Part shown: positions 23,931-31,385 of the stretch, piece after piece
Numbering within the stretch: position 1 is the first letter of the stretch
Layout of the letters: the number at the start of each line of letters is the position of its first letter
Origin: an uncultured Oscillospiraceae bacterium
Lineage (GTDB): Bacteria > Bacillota_A > Clostridia > Oscillospirales > Oscillospiraceae
Length of the DNA: 47,933 bases
Assembly (NCBI GenBank): GCA_900770015.1
Contig: CAAGIU010000196.1
Span: 1 to 47,933 of the forward strand
Reading direction: 5' to 3'
Translations under genes and position numbers: made by a program
The notes under the pieces: model-generated
What the model saw: only the letters and a program-made list of their open reading frames with translations
What the model was told of the DNA's origin: nothing
The model's database searches: none

Positions 23931-23982
23931 CTCCTACATAGTAGTACTTTGAAATTATACCATATAGGAGTTTTTCTGTCAA
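23931..23982 (-). promoter_or_regulatory. consensus promoter and operator of the MarR/radical SAM cassette
   Basis: Reading leftward: TTGACA (23977-23982), exactly 17 bp, TATAAT (23954-23959), identical to the sigma-A consensus. An imperfect 11-bp inverted repeat (CTCCTATATGG / CTATGTAGGAG on the transcribed strand; 23960-23970 and 23931-23941, 9 of 11 paired) flanks the -10 box. This is the layout of a MarR operator. Such a strong promoter needs a repressor. Confidence 0.8.
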
Positions 23983-24121
23983 TGAGAAATTGCAAGGAGT
24001 GATATGAACATGAGGAATCCCTTGTTGATGTTGATGACTGCGTAGCGCTTGACCTTGATCCGGCTCCGAATCAGCATGAAGCAGTACATCGGCGTGGTAG
24101 CCTGAGGTAGAAATAAAATAG

Positions 24122-24159
24122 CCCACGGGGAGCAGCAGAAAGCTCCCCGCGGGATTTTT
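24122..24159 (+). terminator. intrinsic terminator, rightward
   Basis: CCCACGGGGAGC (24122-24133) pairs with GCTCCCCGCGGG (24142-24153), 11 of 12 positions, 8-nt loop, followed by ATTTTT. No clear gene precedes it on this strand, apart from the 13-codon frame at 24004-24045. It may end a small RNA or be a leftover of a lost gene. Confidence 0.7.
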
Positions 24160-24321
24160 GTCGGTATCCGTCATTCCGTTTACATCTACGAAAACCGAAA
24201 ATGACGGTATGACTGCCAATAGAGCTACGCGAAAATCGCGTAGCCATGTTGACGGAGCAAACCGTTTACATCATGAAAAAACGCTCTTGCGGGGAGGATT
24301 TGAACGCCCCGGGGGAGAAGA

Positions 24322-24361
24322 CAAAAAAGAAGAAAGTCCCTGCTTTCTCAAGGACTTTCTT
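24322..24361 (-). terminator. intrinsic terminator of the lost tRNA gene, leftward
   Basis: AAGAAAGTCC (24330-24339) is exactly reversed at 24352-24361, 12-nt loop. Reading leftward it is followed by TTCTTTTTTG. It begins only five bases after the CCA end of the tRNA fragment, the usual distance for a tRNA-gene terminator. Confidence 0.75.
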
Positions 24362-24365
24362 GGGT

Positions 24366-24385
24366 TGGTGGTCGCAACAGGACTC
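24366..24385 (-). other. 3' end of a tRNA gene, candidate attachment site
   Basis: Reading leftward, GAGTCCTGTTGCGACCACCA has exactly the layout of a tRNA end: end of the T loop (GAGT), 3' T stem (CCTGT), seven acceptor bases (TGCGACC), a discriminator A and an encoded CCA. It is directly followed by a terminator. The rest of the tRNA is absent; upstream bases (CCTTCT) only partly resemble a T arm. Tyrosine-recombinase elements commonly insert here and duplicate this end, so this may be one end of an integrated element. Confidence 0.5.
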
Positions 24386-24589
24386 AGAAGGCCATGTTTT
24401 GTGGTACATTGAAAATGCTTTCACGCTTGATTGTGGAAACCAAGAAGGGTCAGATGTTCGGGGAGTGGAATGACTATGGAAGGCTTGTTGATTATTGAAT
24501 TCCGGTTTGTCGGAATCCGATGATCAGCAAAACCGGAAGATATCTTTTGAAATTCCCGACCATCAAAACTAACGGAGGACATTGTTATT

Positions 24590-25150
24590 ATGCGAGTTAT
24601 GCTGACATCCTGCGGCTTGGAAACAAAGAAGATTGAGACGGCTTTCCTGGAGTTCCTGGGCAAAGTGCCAGAACAGATTAATGCGCTTTTTATTCCCACA
24701 GCTGCCATTGATGCGGATGCCATTGAAGTGCTTCCGAAGTGCATGAATGATCTGCTGAAAGTCGGGATCCCGAAGCAGAACGTCCGGGTATTTGACCTGC
24801 ATCAGAATATGCCGATTGATGAACTGAAAACATACGATGTTGTTTACCTGACCGGCGGGAGAACTTCTTACCTGCTGGAAAGGGTCAACGACACCGGATT
24901 CCGGGATACACTCCTGTCCTATATCCGGGACGGTGGTTTTGTGATTGGAGTAAGTGCGGGAAGCATTATCTTTGCCAACAATCTGCCAGGAAACCTGGAA
25001 CTGCTGGATACTAAGCTGGATGTTCACTGCGAAGCAAGCAGTTATACAGGTAGCGTATCTTTCCCGCTGATTGAGAATATGAAGCTGTCGAACACAGGTG
25101 CCATACTTATCCGGAGCATACCGGATAAAACGGAAATCATTGATGGATGA
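24590..25150 (+). CDS. peptidase E-like protein (S51 / class I glutamine amidotransferase-like fold)
   Basis: A 186-residue protein with the S51 fold: MRVMLTSCGLETKKIETAF, ALFIPTAA, YDVVYLTGGRTSYLLERV and the nucleophile elbow GVSAGSIIF with the catalytic serine. Bacterial relatives hydrolyse Asp-X dipeptides or have unknown substrates; intracellular. It is slightly shorter than the 200-210 residues usual for the group, and the last lines (ILIRSIPDKTEIIDG) look abrupt, so the C-terminus may be affected by rearrangement. A GGAGG lies 11 bases from the ATG. It stands between the tRNA fragment and a truncated methyltransferase, so is probably part of imported DNA. Confidence 0.75.
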   Translation: MRVMLTSCGLETKKIETAFLEFLGKVPEQINALFIPTAAIDADAIEVLPKCMNDLLKVGIPKQNVRVFDLHQNMPIDELKTYDVVYLTGGRTSYLLERVNDTGFRDTLLSYIRDGGFVIGVSAGSIIFANNLPGNLELLDTKLDVHCEASSYTGSVSFPLIENMKLSNTGAILIRSIPDKTEIIDG

Positions 25151-25245
25151 GACGGAACAGATCGGAGTTGTTTTTTTGAGATAAATGAGTAAGGAGATAC
25201 GATTTTGGGGCAGAATGAAATTACAGCGAGATGAGGAAGCAGCCA

Positions 25246-25437
25246 ATGGAATATCGTAAGGTGTTTGACACAATCCCGGAGCAGTTTGATAAGTTCCGAC
25301 CCCGTTACAGTGCGGAACTGTTCGAATATTTCATCAGGGAAGCCGGTATCGGAACTGAAACGAAGGTGCTGGAAATCGGCCCGGGAACAGGCCAGGCGAC
25401 GGATCCGATTCTGGATAGAGGAATTTTGACTATTTGA
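25246..25437 (+). pseudogene. N-terminal remnant of a SAM-dependent methyltransferase
   Basis: 63 codons starting MEYRKVFDTIPEQFDKFRPR and reaching the SAM-binding motif I, VLEIGPGTGQATDPIL, then ending in a few unrelated residues (DRGILTI). Full members have about 250 residues, so three quarters are missing. The break near 25420 directly adjoins the end of the sensor-linked solute-binding protein locus. The ATG at 25246 is preferred to the upstream one (GAGGAAG spacing). It shows that the border of the accessory region falls here. Confidence 0.75.
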
Positions 25438-25454
25438 TTACTATCTGCCGGATA

Positions 25455-26951
25455 TCACGGTTCCCCTGTGTTTATTGCAGTTTCATTTTGACCTTTTTCT
25501 TGCAGCCAAGCATCCAGCTGGCGTTGATTCTCTTCAATGATCCGATCAATGCCGGCGTTTTTCACTTCCTGAATGAAGGTTGCCAGCGCTGCGTCCACAT
25601 CGGACAGCATGCCGCATTCCAGGGCGGGCAAATACTGGGAAACAACAGAATTGACGGCAGCAATTTCGCTGGAAACGCTTTCCCCGTTGAAAACATATCC
25701 CAGACTTAACGAATTCTGTGCCTGGGTGTTGAAGGCGGAAAGCTCGTTATAGAAATCAGGCGTGGCGGGCAGCCAGTGTTGCACCTGCATTTGATCCCCA
25801 AACCGGGAAAAAATGCTGGCGTAGCCGGGCGCGGACTGATCGGCATTTTCCACATTCGTAATCACGCCCGGCTCCACTTGCCTGTAATGGATACCTTCAA
25901 TGCCATTGGACAATAGATTAGCCACTTGAGCGTTTGAATAAAGCAAGTCAAGGAATGCAACGGCTTTCTCCGGGCATCTGCTGGTAACAGGAATCCCCCA
26001 CATGCGTTCCTGCAAGCTGCTGGTGGAATTGACGGCGGGTGTGATCTGCACGATGCTGATGGGGAATGGGTAATTCCCCTGCTGTATCGGGCCTTCGATG
26101 GGCGAATAATTGGTGGTCATGCCAAAGACCTGCCGATGCGCGATGTATTCGTTGCTGCGAATGCCACTGGTCAGGGAATGATTAGGAGCGTACCCTTTTT
26201 CTACCCATTCGCGATGACGGTGTATATAATCCCTGAATGCCGGCGATTCAAACAGGTTTTCGATCTTTGTGCTTTTAAAGGGATCAAAGGTCACGCCATA
26301 GGCGAATAAGGCGTTTCCGTAATCTTCCAGGCAAATGTCATACTGGGGGTTAAAGGTTTCTCCGTTGCCAAAGACGGTGCTGTATACGCCCGGCAGCTTT
26401 TCGTGAAGAACAGAAAAAATTTGCTCCAATTGATCGCAAGAAACGGGATTAGGCACCTGAATGCCCAGGCTGTCCGCCATTTCCCGGTTGTAGATAAAGC
26501 CGCCGGATTTGGCGGTATAAGCGTCGGCCGGAATGGCATACAATTCACCGTTGACCCGTCCCGCGTCTATCTGCCCGCCCAAAAAGGATAGCAGATGCTC
26601 TCCGTGAGCCGCTACCAGATCGTCCAAAGGCAGCAGTTTGCCTTCCAGCGCCATTTGCGTCATGGGCAGGGTCAACCCGGCCATGACCAGATCAATCTGT
26701 TCCCCGTTGGTGATCATCTTGTTGATCTGGGATTCATGCCGCCGGATATCCACGTTCAGCAGCTTGATTTTTGCGTTCAGCAGTGGAAAAATAATTTTGT
26801 TTACTGCCTCCTCCACGACGGGAATATCTGTGTATTCCGCACCAAAGGTGACGGTTTCAATGATGATCACATCCTCTGTCTCGGCGGATACCGGCGGAAG
26901 GAACCCCAGCACAAGGCAGAAAACAGCCAGCAGGCAGCCTATTTTTTTCAT
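25455..26951 (-). CDS. solute-binding protein coupled to a sensor kinase
   Basis: A 498-residue extracellular sugar-binding protein. A Sec signal peptide (MKKIGCLLAVFCLVLGFLPP, cleavage after VSA) has no lipobox. The mature part has the family-1 binding-protein fold with IDLVMAGLTLPMTQMA, YAIPADAYTAKSGGFIYN and RMWGIPVTSRCPEKAVAFLD, and a DUF3502-like C-terminus. It is a paralogue of the protein at 42756-44207 (compare GMLSDVDAALATFIQEVKNA with its GMVSDVDAAADEFVKALEKA). No permease gene follows. Its ATG overlaps the kinase stop codon (ATGA), so kinase and binding protein are made in a fixed ratio. It may serve as the ligand-loaded input for the kinase rather than for transport. Confidence 0.88.
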   Translation of the reverse strand: MKKIGCLLAVFCLVLGFLPPVSAETEDVIIIETVTFGAEYTDIPVVEEAVNKIIFPLLNAKIKLLNVDIRRHESQINKMITNGEQIDLVMAGLTLPMTQMALEGKLLPLDDLVAAHGEHLLSFLGGQIDAGRVNGELYAIPADAYTAKSGGFIYNREMADSLGIQVPNPVSCDQLEQIFSVLHEKLPGVYSTVFGNGETFNPQYDICLEDYGNALFAYGVTFDPFKSTKIENLFESPAFRDYIHRHREWVEKGYAPNHSLTSGIRSNEYIAHRQVFGMTTNYSPIEGPIQQGNYPFPISIVQITPAVNSTSSLQERMWGIPVTSRCPEKAVAFLDLLYSNAQVANLLSNGIEGIHYRQVEPGVITNVENADQSAPGYASIFSRFGDQMQVQHWLPATPDFYNELSAFNTQAQNSLSLGYVFNGESVSSEIAAVNSVVSQYLPALECGMLSDVDAALATFIQEVKNAGIDRIIEENQRQLDAWLQEKGQNETAINTGEP

Positions 26952-28636
26952 TGCTCGTTCCTTTCATCATCATTGCGGTCAAGCATGGTTATGCGGGTAC
27001 TCATCCGGTGGTCCTGGTTGATCGCGGGCAAAAAGATATCCACCTGAGCGCCGCCATTGGCCGCGTTGCTGAAAATTAAATCCGCTCCGGTTTCATAGAG
27101 CAGGTCGATGCGTTCAATAGTGTTTTGAATGCCCAGCCCCAATCCTTCTTGCTGAATCTTGGTTTTTTGGAATTCCTGGATCTTTTTCAATACTTCGATG
27201 GGGTAGCCAGTTCCGGAATCATGGATGCAGATATGCAGCCTGTCCTCCTTTTTCATGATGCTTACGTCCACCCTGTTTTCTTCCCCTACTGTCAGGGAAT
27301 GTTTGATGGCGTTCTCCGCGAAGGTTTGTATCACGATGGGCGGGATTAACGCTTCCTTCAGTTCCTCTGGGCAATTGATGCTGTATACAAAGCTGTCAGG
27401 ATAGCGGATTGTTTGCAGCTCAAAATAGTTTTTCACATGCTCCAATTCCGCCTCGATGGGCACCAGCGGCTCGCTGATATGCGCCACATAGCGATAGTAC
27501 CGGGACAGGCACTGTACCGTTTTTTGGATCAACGGGTATTGGGACGGCTCCATGGAATAGATCAGGTTCAGCGTATTCAGCACAAAGTGGGGCTGCATCT
27601 GCTGGGTCAGGTAGCGAATGCGGGTGCGCTCGTTTTCCAGCTGGGTTTCATAAATGCGGGAGCGTGCGTTGGCAATGGTTTCAATGGATTGATTGAACTG
27701 CCGGTTCAATTGGTCAAATTCATAAGAAGTGGTGTTTTCCGGTATCCGGTAAGCGGTGTTTCCCTGGTCGATTTCGTGAATAGCATGGGTCAATTCCCGC
27801 AGAGGCCGGATCACCAGCTGCCGCAATACCAGCCAACTTGCCGGCAGCACCAGCAGCATTACATAGGAAAGGATTCGCATGATACGCACGCTGGCAGGCA
27901 ACTCCAGCGCGGTGTCCGGCAGTGTTTGCCGCAGGATGCAGCCGCATCCGCTCAGGGGAATATCAATGGTTTGCCCCTTCCCAGGCTCCGCGTCCTGCGA
28001 AACGATGTCAAACCGTCCGGCGGTTTCGGCGTCGGAAAGCAGGGTATTCAGCAGATGCGGAATAATTACCCACGCGCCACTGCACACATCCCGCCGCAAT
28101 GTATTGAACAACAGCATTTTACCAAGCGGCGTTTCCTGCAGCTGCCAGCCGATCCTCAGACGGAAAGGACTGTTTGTGTCGACTGCGCTGCTGCGTACAG
28201 CGTCGGAAAACCACACGGCACTGTCATAGCCCGTCCCTTCAAAGATGAATACGTCCGCGTTTGTTCCGTACATATAATATCCTGTAATCAGAGGGAATTG
28301 CTCCTTCCAAGTGCGGCAGGCGGTGGAGATCTGGGTTTGACAGCGAACAGCCTCGTACGCCCGCTGATCTCCCAATGCCTCCTGGCTGGTGGCCATATCC
28401 GCCAAATAGGACCCGCTGATTGAGCCGATCCGCTCCTGGGCCTGTGTTAGCTGCCGTGTCAATTCATCGGCATACATTGCCTGTATTTGCTTGTATTCCT
28501 TTAATGTGTTCTCCTGTACGGCGGTGGCCAGACGATGGGTGCTGCGCAGGGTCAGAATATTTAAAGCCAGCATTCCCAATACCACGGTGGAAAACAACCG
28601 CAGCGTCAGGGAATGCGTGCGGGGTTCATACTTCAT
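26948..28636 (-). CDS. YesM-type sensor histidine kinase (system 1)
   Basis: A 562-residue membrane kinase. A first membrane helix (about 11-31) and a second (about 252-274) enclose an extracytoplasmic sensor domain. A HAMP linker follows (LRELTHAIHEIDQGNTAYRI), then the His_kinase domain with QMQPHFVLNTLNLIYSM (His near 350) and the ATPase domain with FAENAIKHSL (N box) and GLGLGIQNTIERIDLLY (G box). It is divergent from its likely partner regulator at 28803 and is coupled by ATGA to a binding protein. The ribosome site is GGAAGGAG. It probably senses an extracellular sugar, directly or through the binding protein. Confidence 0.92.
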   Translation of the reverse strand: MKYEPRTHSLTLRLFSTVVLGMLALNILTLRSTHRLATAVQENTLKEYKQIQAMYADELTRQLTQAQERIGSISGSYLADMATSQEALGDQRAYEAVRCQTQISTACRTWKEQFPLITGYYMYGTNADVFIFEGTGYDSAVWFSDAVRSSAVDTNSPFRLRIGWQLQETPLGKMLLFNTLRRDVCSGAWVIIPHLLNTLLSDAETAGRFDIVSQDAEPGKGQTIDIPLSGCGCILRQTLPDTALELPASVRIMRILSYVMLLVLPASWLVLRQLVIRPLRELTHAIHEIDQGNTAYRIPENTTSYEFDQLNRQFNQSIETIANARSRIYETQLENERTRIRYLTQQMQPHFVLNTLNLIYSMEPSQYPLIQKTVQCLSRYYRYVAHISEPLVPIEAELEHVKNYFELQTIRYPDSFVYSINCPEELKEALIPPIVIQTFAENAIKHSLTVGEENRVDVSIMKKEDRLHICIHDSGTGYPIEVLKKIQEFQKTKIQQEGLGLGIQNTIERIDLLYETGADLIFSNAANGGAQVDIFLPAINQDHRMSTRITMLDRNDDERNEQ

Positions 28637-28695
28637 GGGCGATCGCTCCTTCCTTTTCCATAATGAGGCATTGGAGCACGCTTGTCAAGATACAG

Positions 28696-28711
28696 GTCAT
28701 TTTTGTGTGAT
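28696..28711 (+). promoter_or_regulatory. 16-bp regulator box, copy 1 (kinase/regulator intergenic)
   Basis: GTCATTTTTGTGTGAT, matching a second copy at 29623-29638 in 15 of 16 positions. It lies between the divergent kinase and regulator genes, 46 bp upstream of the -10/-35 region of the regulator gene. It is a candidate binding site for the AraC-type regulator encoded next to it. Confidence 0.55.
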
Positions 28712-28741
28712 AAGTTGTCAGAAATTTGCAGCCCTTGGGGG

Positions 28742-28771
28742 TTGAATTTTCATAGCTGTTTCCTTCATAAT
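28742..28771 (+). promoter_or_regulatory. promoter of response regulator gene (system 1)
   Basis: TTGAAT (28742-28747), 18-bp spacer, CATAAT (28766-28771). The spacer contains TTTTCATAGCTG, a 12-mer that also occurs at 31337-31348 before the second esterase gene. A GGAGGG ribosome site and GTG start follow at 28803. Confidence 0.5.
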
Positions 28772-28802
28772 AGAGGCAGAAAAGAGACGGAGGGAACAAG
28801 CC

Positions 28803-29573
28803 GTGAAGGTACTGATCGTGGATGACGAGGTGTACGCGGTAAATGCGCTGATCAATCGTGTTGACTGGGCGGGCTATGGCTTCGACAAGCCGCTGTCTGC
28901 CCATTCTATGGCGCAGGCGCAGTCTGTATTTCTTGCCGTGCCGGTGGATCTGCTGCTGTGTGATATTGAAATGCCTCAGGGCAGCGGGCTGGATTTGTTT
29001 GAGTGGGTCAAATCCTACTATCCCAAAACCGAATGTATCTTTGTTACCTGCCATGACGAATACTCCTATTTGCGCTCGGCTATGCAGCTGGGCAGCTGCG
29101 ATTATATTCTGAAGCCGGTGGATTACGATCAGCTGCGGGAAACGCTGTCCGAAGTGGTCGGTCGTCTGTCGTCCCGCCAGCATCACCAGGCGCTTCCCGC
29201 CGCCGAACCACTGAGGCCCAGCGAAGGCGATCTTCCCACCGCGGATAATCCCTACATCAGCCAGACGATTGCCTATATTTCCGAGCATTTGACCGAGCCC
29301 ATCGCGATTGCCGATATTGCCGACGTGCTGCACCTGAATCCCCAGTACGTGATGCGTGTATTCAAAAAGGAAATGGGCTGTCCGATCCTGCAGTATATTA
29401 CGGCCAAACGCATCGCGCTGGCGGTGCGGTACCTGGAGGAAACCAACATATCCGTTTCGGATGTAGCCATTCTGTGCGGCTTTGACAACTATTCCTACTT
29501 CATTCGCATTTTTAAGCGCTTTACCAAAGAAACGCCCGCTTCATACAGAAAGAACGCAAAGAACAAAGCGTGA
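28803..29573 (+). CDS. YesN-type response regulator, AraC output (system 1)
   Basis: A 256-residue regulator. Receiver domain: acidic pair D7/D8, phospho-acceptor D54 in LLLCDIEMPQGSG, T82 and K104 (ILKPVDY). After a short linker an AraC-type double helix-turn-helix covers residues about 155-250 (IAIADIADVLHLNPQYVMRV; ISVSDVAILCGFDNYSYFIR; KETPASYRK). It starts with GTG. A second regulator of the same design (44330-45094) belongs to system 2. It probably activates the divergent kinase/binding-protein operon and the two secreted hydrolases that follow. Confidence 0.93.
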   Translation: MKVLIVDDEVYAVNALINRVDWAGYGFDKPLSAHSMAQAQSVFLAVPVDLLLCDIEMPQGSGLDLFEWVKSYYPKTECIFVTCHDEYSYLRSAMQLGSCDYILKPVDYDQLRETLSEVVGRLSSRQHHQALPAAEPLRPSEGDLPTADNPYISQTIAYISEHLTEPIAIADIADVLHLNPQYVMRVFKKEMGCPILQYITAKRIALAVRYLEETNISVSDVAILCGFDNYSYFIRIFKRFTKETPASYRKNAKNKA

Positions 29574-29585
29574 CGCTGCCCGTCA

Positions 29586-29613
29586 CCGGCCCATCTTCCG
29601 GGCCGGTTTTTTT
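29586..29613 (+). terminator. intrinsic terminator after response regulator gene
   Basis: CCGGCCC / GGGCCGG with a 7-nt loop, directly followed by seven Ts. It separates the regulator gene from the hydrolase gene, which must therefore have its own promoter downstream of the regulator box. Confidence 0.93.
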
Positions 29614-29622
29614 GCGCACAAA

Positions 29623-29638
29623 GTCATTTTCGTGTGAT
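29623..29638 (+). promoter_or_regulatory. 16-bp regulator box, copy 2 (before secreted hydrolase)
   Basis: GTCATTTTCGTGTGAT, one base different from the copy at 28696-28711 and in the same orientation. It lies 10 bp after the terminator and about 140 bp before the hydrolase start. It therefore belongs to the regulatory region of the hydrolase gene. Confidence 0.55.
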
Positions 29639-29776
29639 TTTGCATCAGGATGTTTCTATCTTTTTCCCGTTCAAACTGCTATGCTTTTATTAGCCAAGGA
29701 AACAGGACCGTGGGAAAGGGAGATGGCCATACCCTTCTGTGCGGCCAACACGCAATTATGATGAAGGAGGATCACC

Positions 29777-31234
29777 ATGAAAAAGATTCTGTCGCTGTGC
29801 ATGGCGCTGATCATGCTGCTGGGAATGTGCGGCATCGCTTCCGCCGAGACCGCCGCCTTCAATGAAGCACCCTATAAGATCGTAGAGCTGGATCAGAACG
29901 ATCCCGCTTATTGGCAGACTGAGTGGGAAGCCCAGGTGTACAACTACAAAATGGTGCGCAATTTCCCAACCCTGTATGAGAAGGATGCGTGGGACGCCGC
30001 CCAGAATACCGGCAGCCTGATGATGAACATTCATCCAGACGCCCTGACTGACGCCAACAAGGAGCAGATCCTGGCCGCCAAGGCAGCCATCGCTGATCTG
30101 AAGAACCATCAGCTCAAGCCCTTCTCCGATGGTATTAACGGTGAAGTGATCTACATCTGGGGCGACAAAATGCCTGTTACCACCCCTGCTGAAGACCTGC
30201 AGTTCCCTCTGGTGAACTATGAGGGCGAAGCCATTTACGACAACGCCGATTTCGTTCCCTACATCATTCCCTATCTGCTGGAAAACCCCGGTGAAGCCAA
30301 GGGCACCATCATCGTGCTCAGCGGCGGCGGCAACACCAGCCGCAGCAACCCCAATGAAGGCTACCGCGTGGCTCCTGGCTTCAACGAACTGGGCTATAAC
30401 TGCATCCTGCTGCAGCGCCGTGTTCTTCCTTACAACAACGATGACATCGTGATGGACCTGCAGCGCACTGTACGCTTTGTGAAATATCATGCCCAGGAAT
30501 GGGGCATTGACCTGGAAGGCACCCTGCTGGCCGTGTCCGGGTATTCCGGCGGCGGCGGCAACATCCGCACCATGCTGCAAAAGTTCTATGGCGATATTAC
30601 GCCTGACCAGTTTGACGCCAGCTATGTTTGCGATGAGATCGACGCCGTGAACAGCGATGTGGATGTGGCGCATATCATCTACTCCGCCGGCAAACTGGAA
30701 ACCGAAAATCCCCATCTGCCCCATCTGTTCATTGCCGTAGGCGCTGATGATAACGGCTTTGGCCGCTATGGCTTTGAGGGTTCCTACGAAATGTTCAAGC
30801 AGGCCTATGAACTGGGCCTTGATCCCGAACTGCAGGTGTACGCCAAGAACGGCCACGGTTTCGGCGCCGGCAACGCGGGTACCACCTCCATGCTGTGGAT
30901 GGCTTCCTGCGATATGTACATGCAGAAGGTCATGGGCCTGGCCGAAGTGAAATACGAAGGCGAAATTCCCGCTGAATACACCCTGACCCAGGATATCGTG
31001 GTGGATTGGTTCCCCATCAGCGATGCTACCCCCGTGAACGTGTACACCACCGCCGATCACAGCAAGGTGCTCTTCACCTTCTTCGGCTGGGGCGACAACA
31101 TCATGGTGGAAGGTTTGCTGATCGGCGGCCATCTGGCGGACGTGACCTTTGACAGCGTGGGCTATTTCAGCGGCGACGCGCCTAAAATGTGGGATCTGGT
31201 TGACCCCGCCGCCTGGCTGCCTGTACAGAAATAA
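29777..31234 (+). CDS. secreted alpha/beta hydrolase (esterase-like)
   Basis: A 485-residue protein with a Sec signal peptide (KKILSLCMALIMLLGMCG, cleavage after ASA). The alpha/beta-hydrolase core has an oxyanion-type GTIIVLSGGGNTSRSNP, the nucleophile elbow SGYSGGGGNI (S257), an acidic residue in FIAVGADDNGF and the catalytic histidine in KNGHGFGAGN (H360). This resembles acetyl xylan or feruloyl esterases of gut bacteria. The last 90 residues form a separate beta-rich part. The ribosome site is GAAGGAGGATCACC. Regulation by the upstream regulator box is likely. The exact ester substrate cannot be told from sequence. Confidence 0.82.
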   Translation: MKKILSLCMALIMLLGMCGIASAETAAFNEAPYKIVELDQNDPAYWQTEWEAQVYNYKMVRNFPTLYEKDAWDAAQNTGSLMMNIHPDALTDANKEQILAAKAAIADLKNHQLKPFSDGINGEVIYIWGDKMPVTTPAEDLQFPLVNYEGEAIYDNADFVPYIIPYLLENPGEAKGTIIVLSGGGNTSRSNPNEGYRVAPGFNELGYNCILLQRRVLPYNNDDIVMDLQRTVRFVKYHAQEWGIDLEGTLLAVSGYSGGGGNIRTMLQKFYGDITPDQFDASYVCDEIDAVNSDVDVAHIIYSAGKLETENPHLPHLFIAVGADDNGFGRYGFEGSYEMFKQAYELGLDPELQVYAKNGHGFGAGNAGTTSMLWMASCDMYMQKVMGLAEVKYEGEIPAEYTLTQDIVVDWFPISDATPVNVYTTADHSKVLFTFFGWGDNIMVEGLLIGGHLADVTFDSVGYFSGDAPKMWDLVDPAAWLPVQK

Positions 31235-31385
31235 GATTCCGATCCGGAAAGGCGGGGAGAGGATCCGGTTCACGGTCCTCCCCCCACTTTAATAAAACAA
31301 CGATTCTCCCAGGCAACGATGAAGGAATGGAAACAGTTTTCATAGCTGCCGGAAAACGATGTTGCAAGACAGAAAGGAGCTTTCC

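Larger units (their letters stand above)
23983..24589. other. noncoding interval beyond the radical SAM cassette
   Basis: About 600 bp without a convincing gene. It holds a rightward terminator (24122-24159), a perfect 8-bp hairpin GCTACGCG/CGCGTAGC (24224-24244), two copies of CCGTTTACATC (24178-24188 and 24266-24276), a leftward terminator (24322-24361) and next to it the 3' end of a tRNA gene (24366-24385). A 13-codon frame with a good ribosome site (AAGGAG, ATG at 24004, stop at 24043-24045) is also present but may be chance. Confidence 0.6.

Noticed and set aside
24280..24330. Second tRNA-like T arm (GGATTTGAACG-type sequence)
   Set aside because: Stem pairs do not fit a T arm well and no CCA or acceptor strand follows; the only convincing tRNA end is at 24366-24385.
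24246..24473. 75-codon rightward open frame
   Set aside because: It reads across a terminator hairpin and the tRNA fragment on the other strand; no ribosome site or homologue recognised.
29777..29860. Lipoprotein signal (LLGMC) in the secreted hydrolase
   Set aside because: The residue before the cysteine is Met, not Gly/Ala/Ser, and a good signal peptidase I site (ASA-ET) follows.
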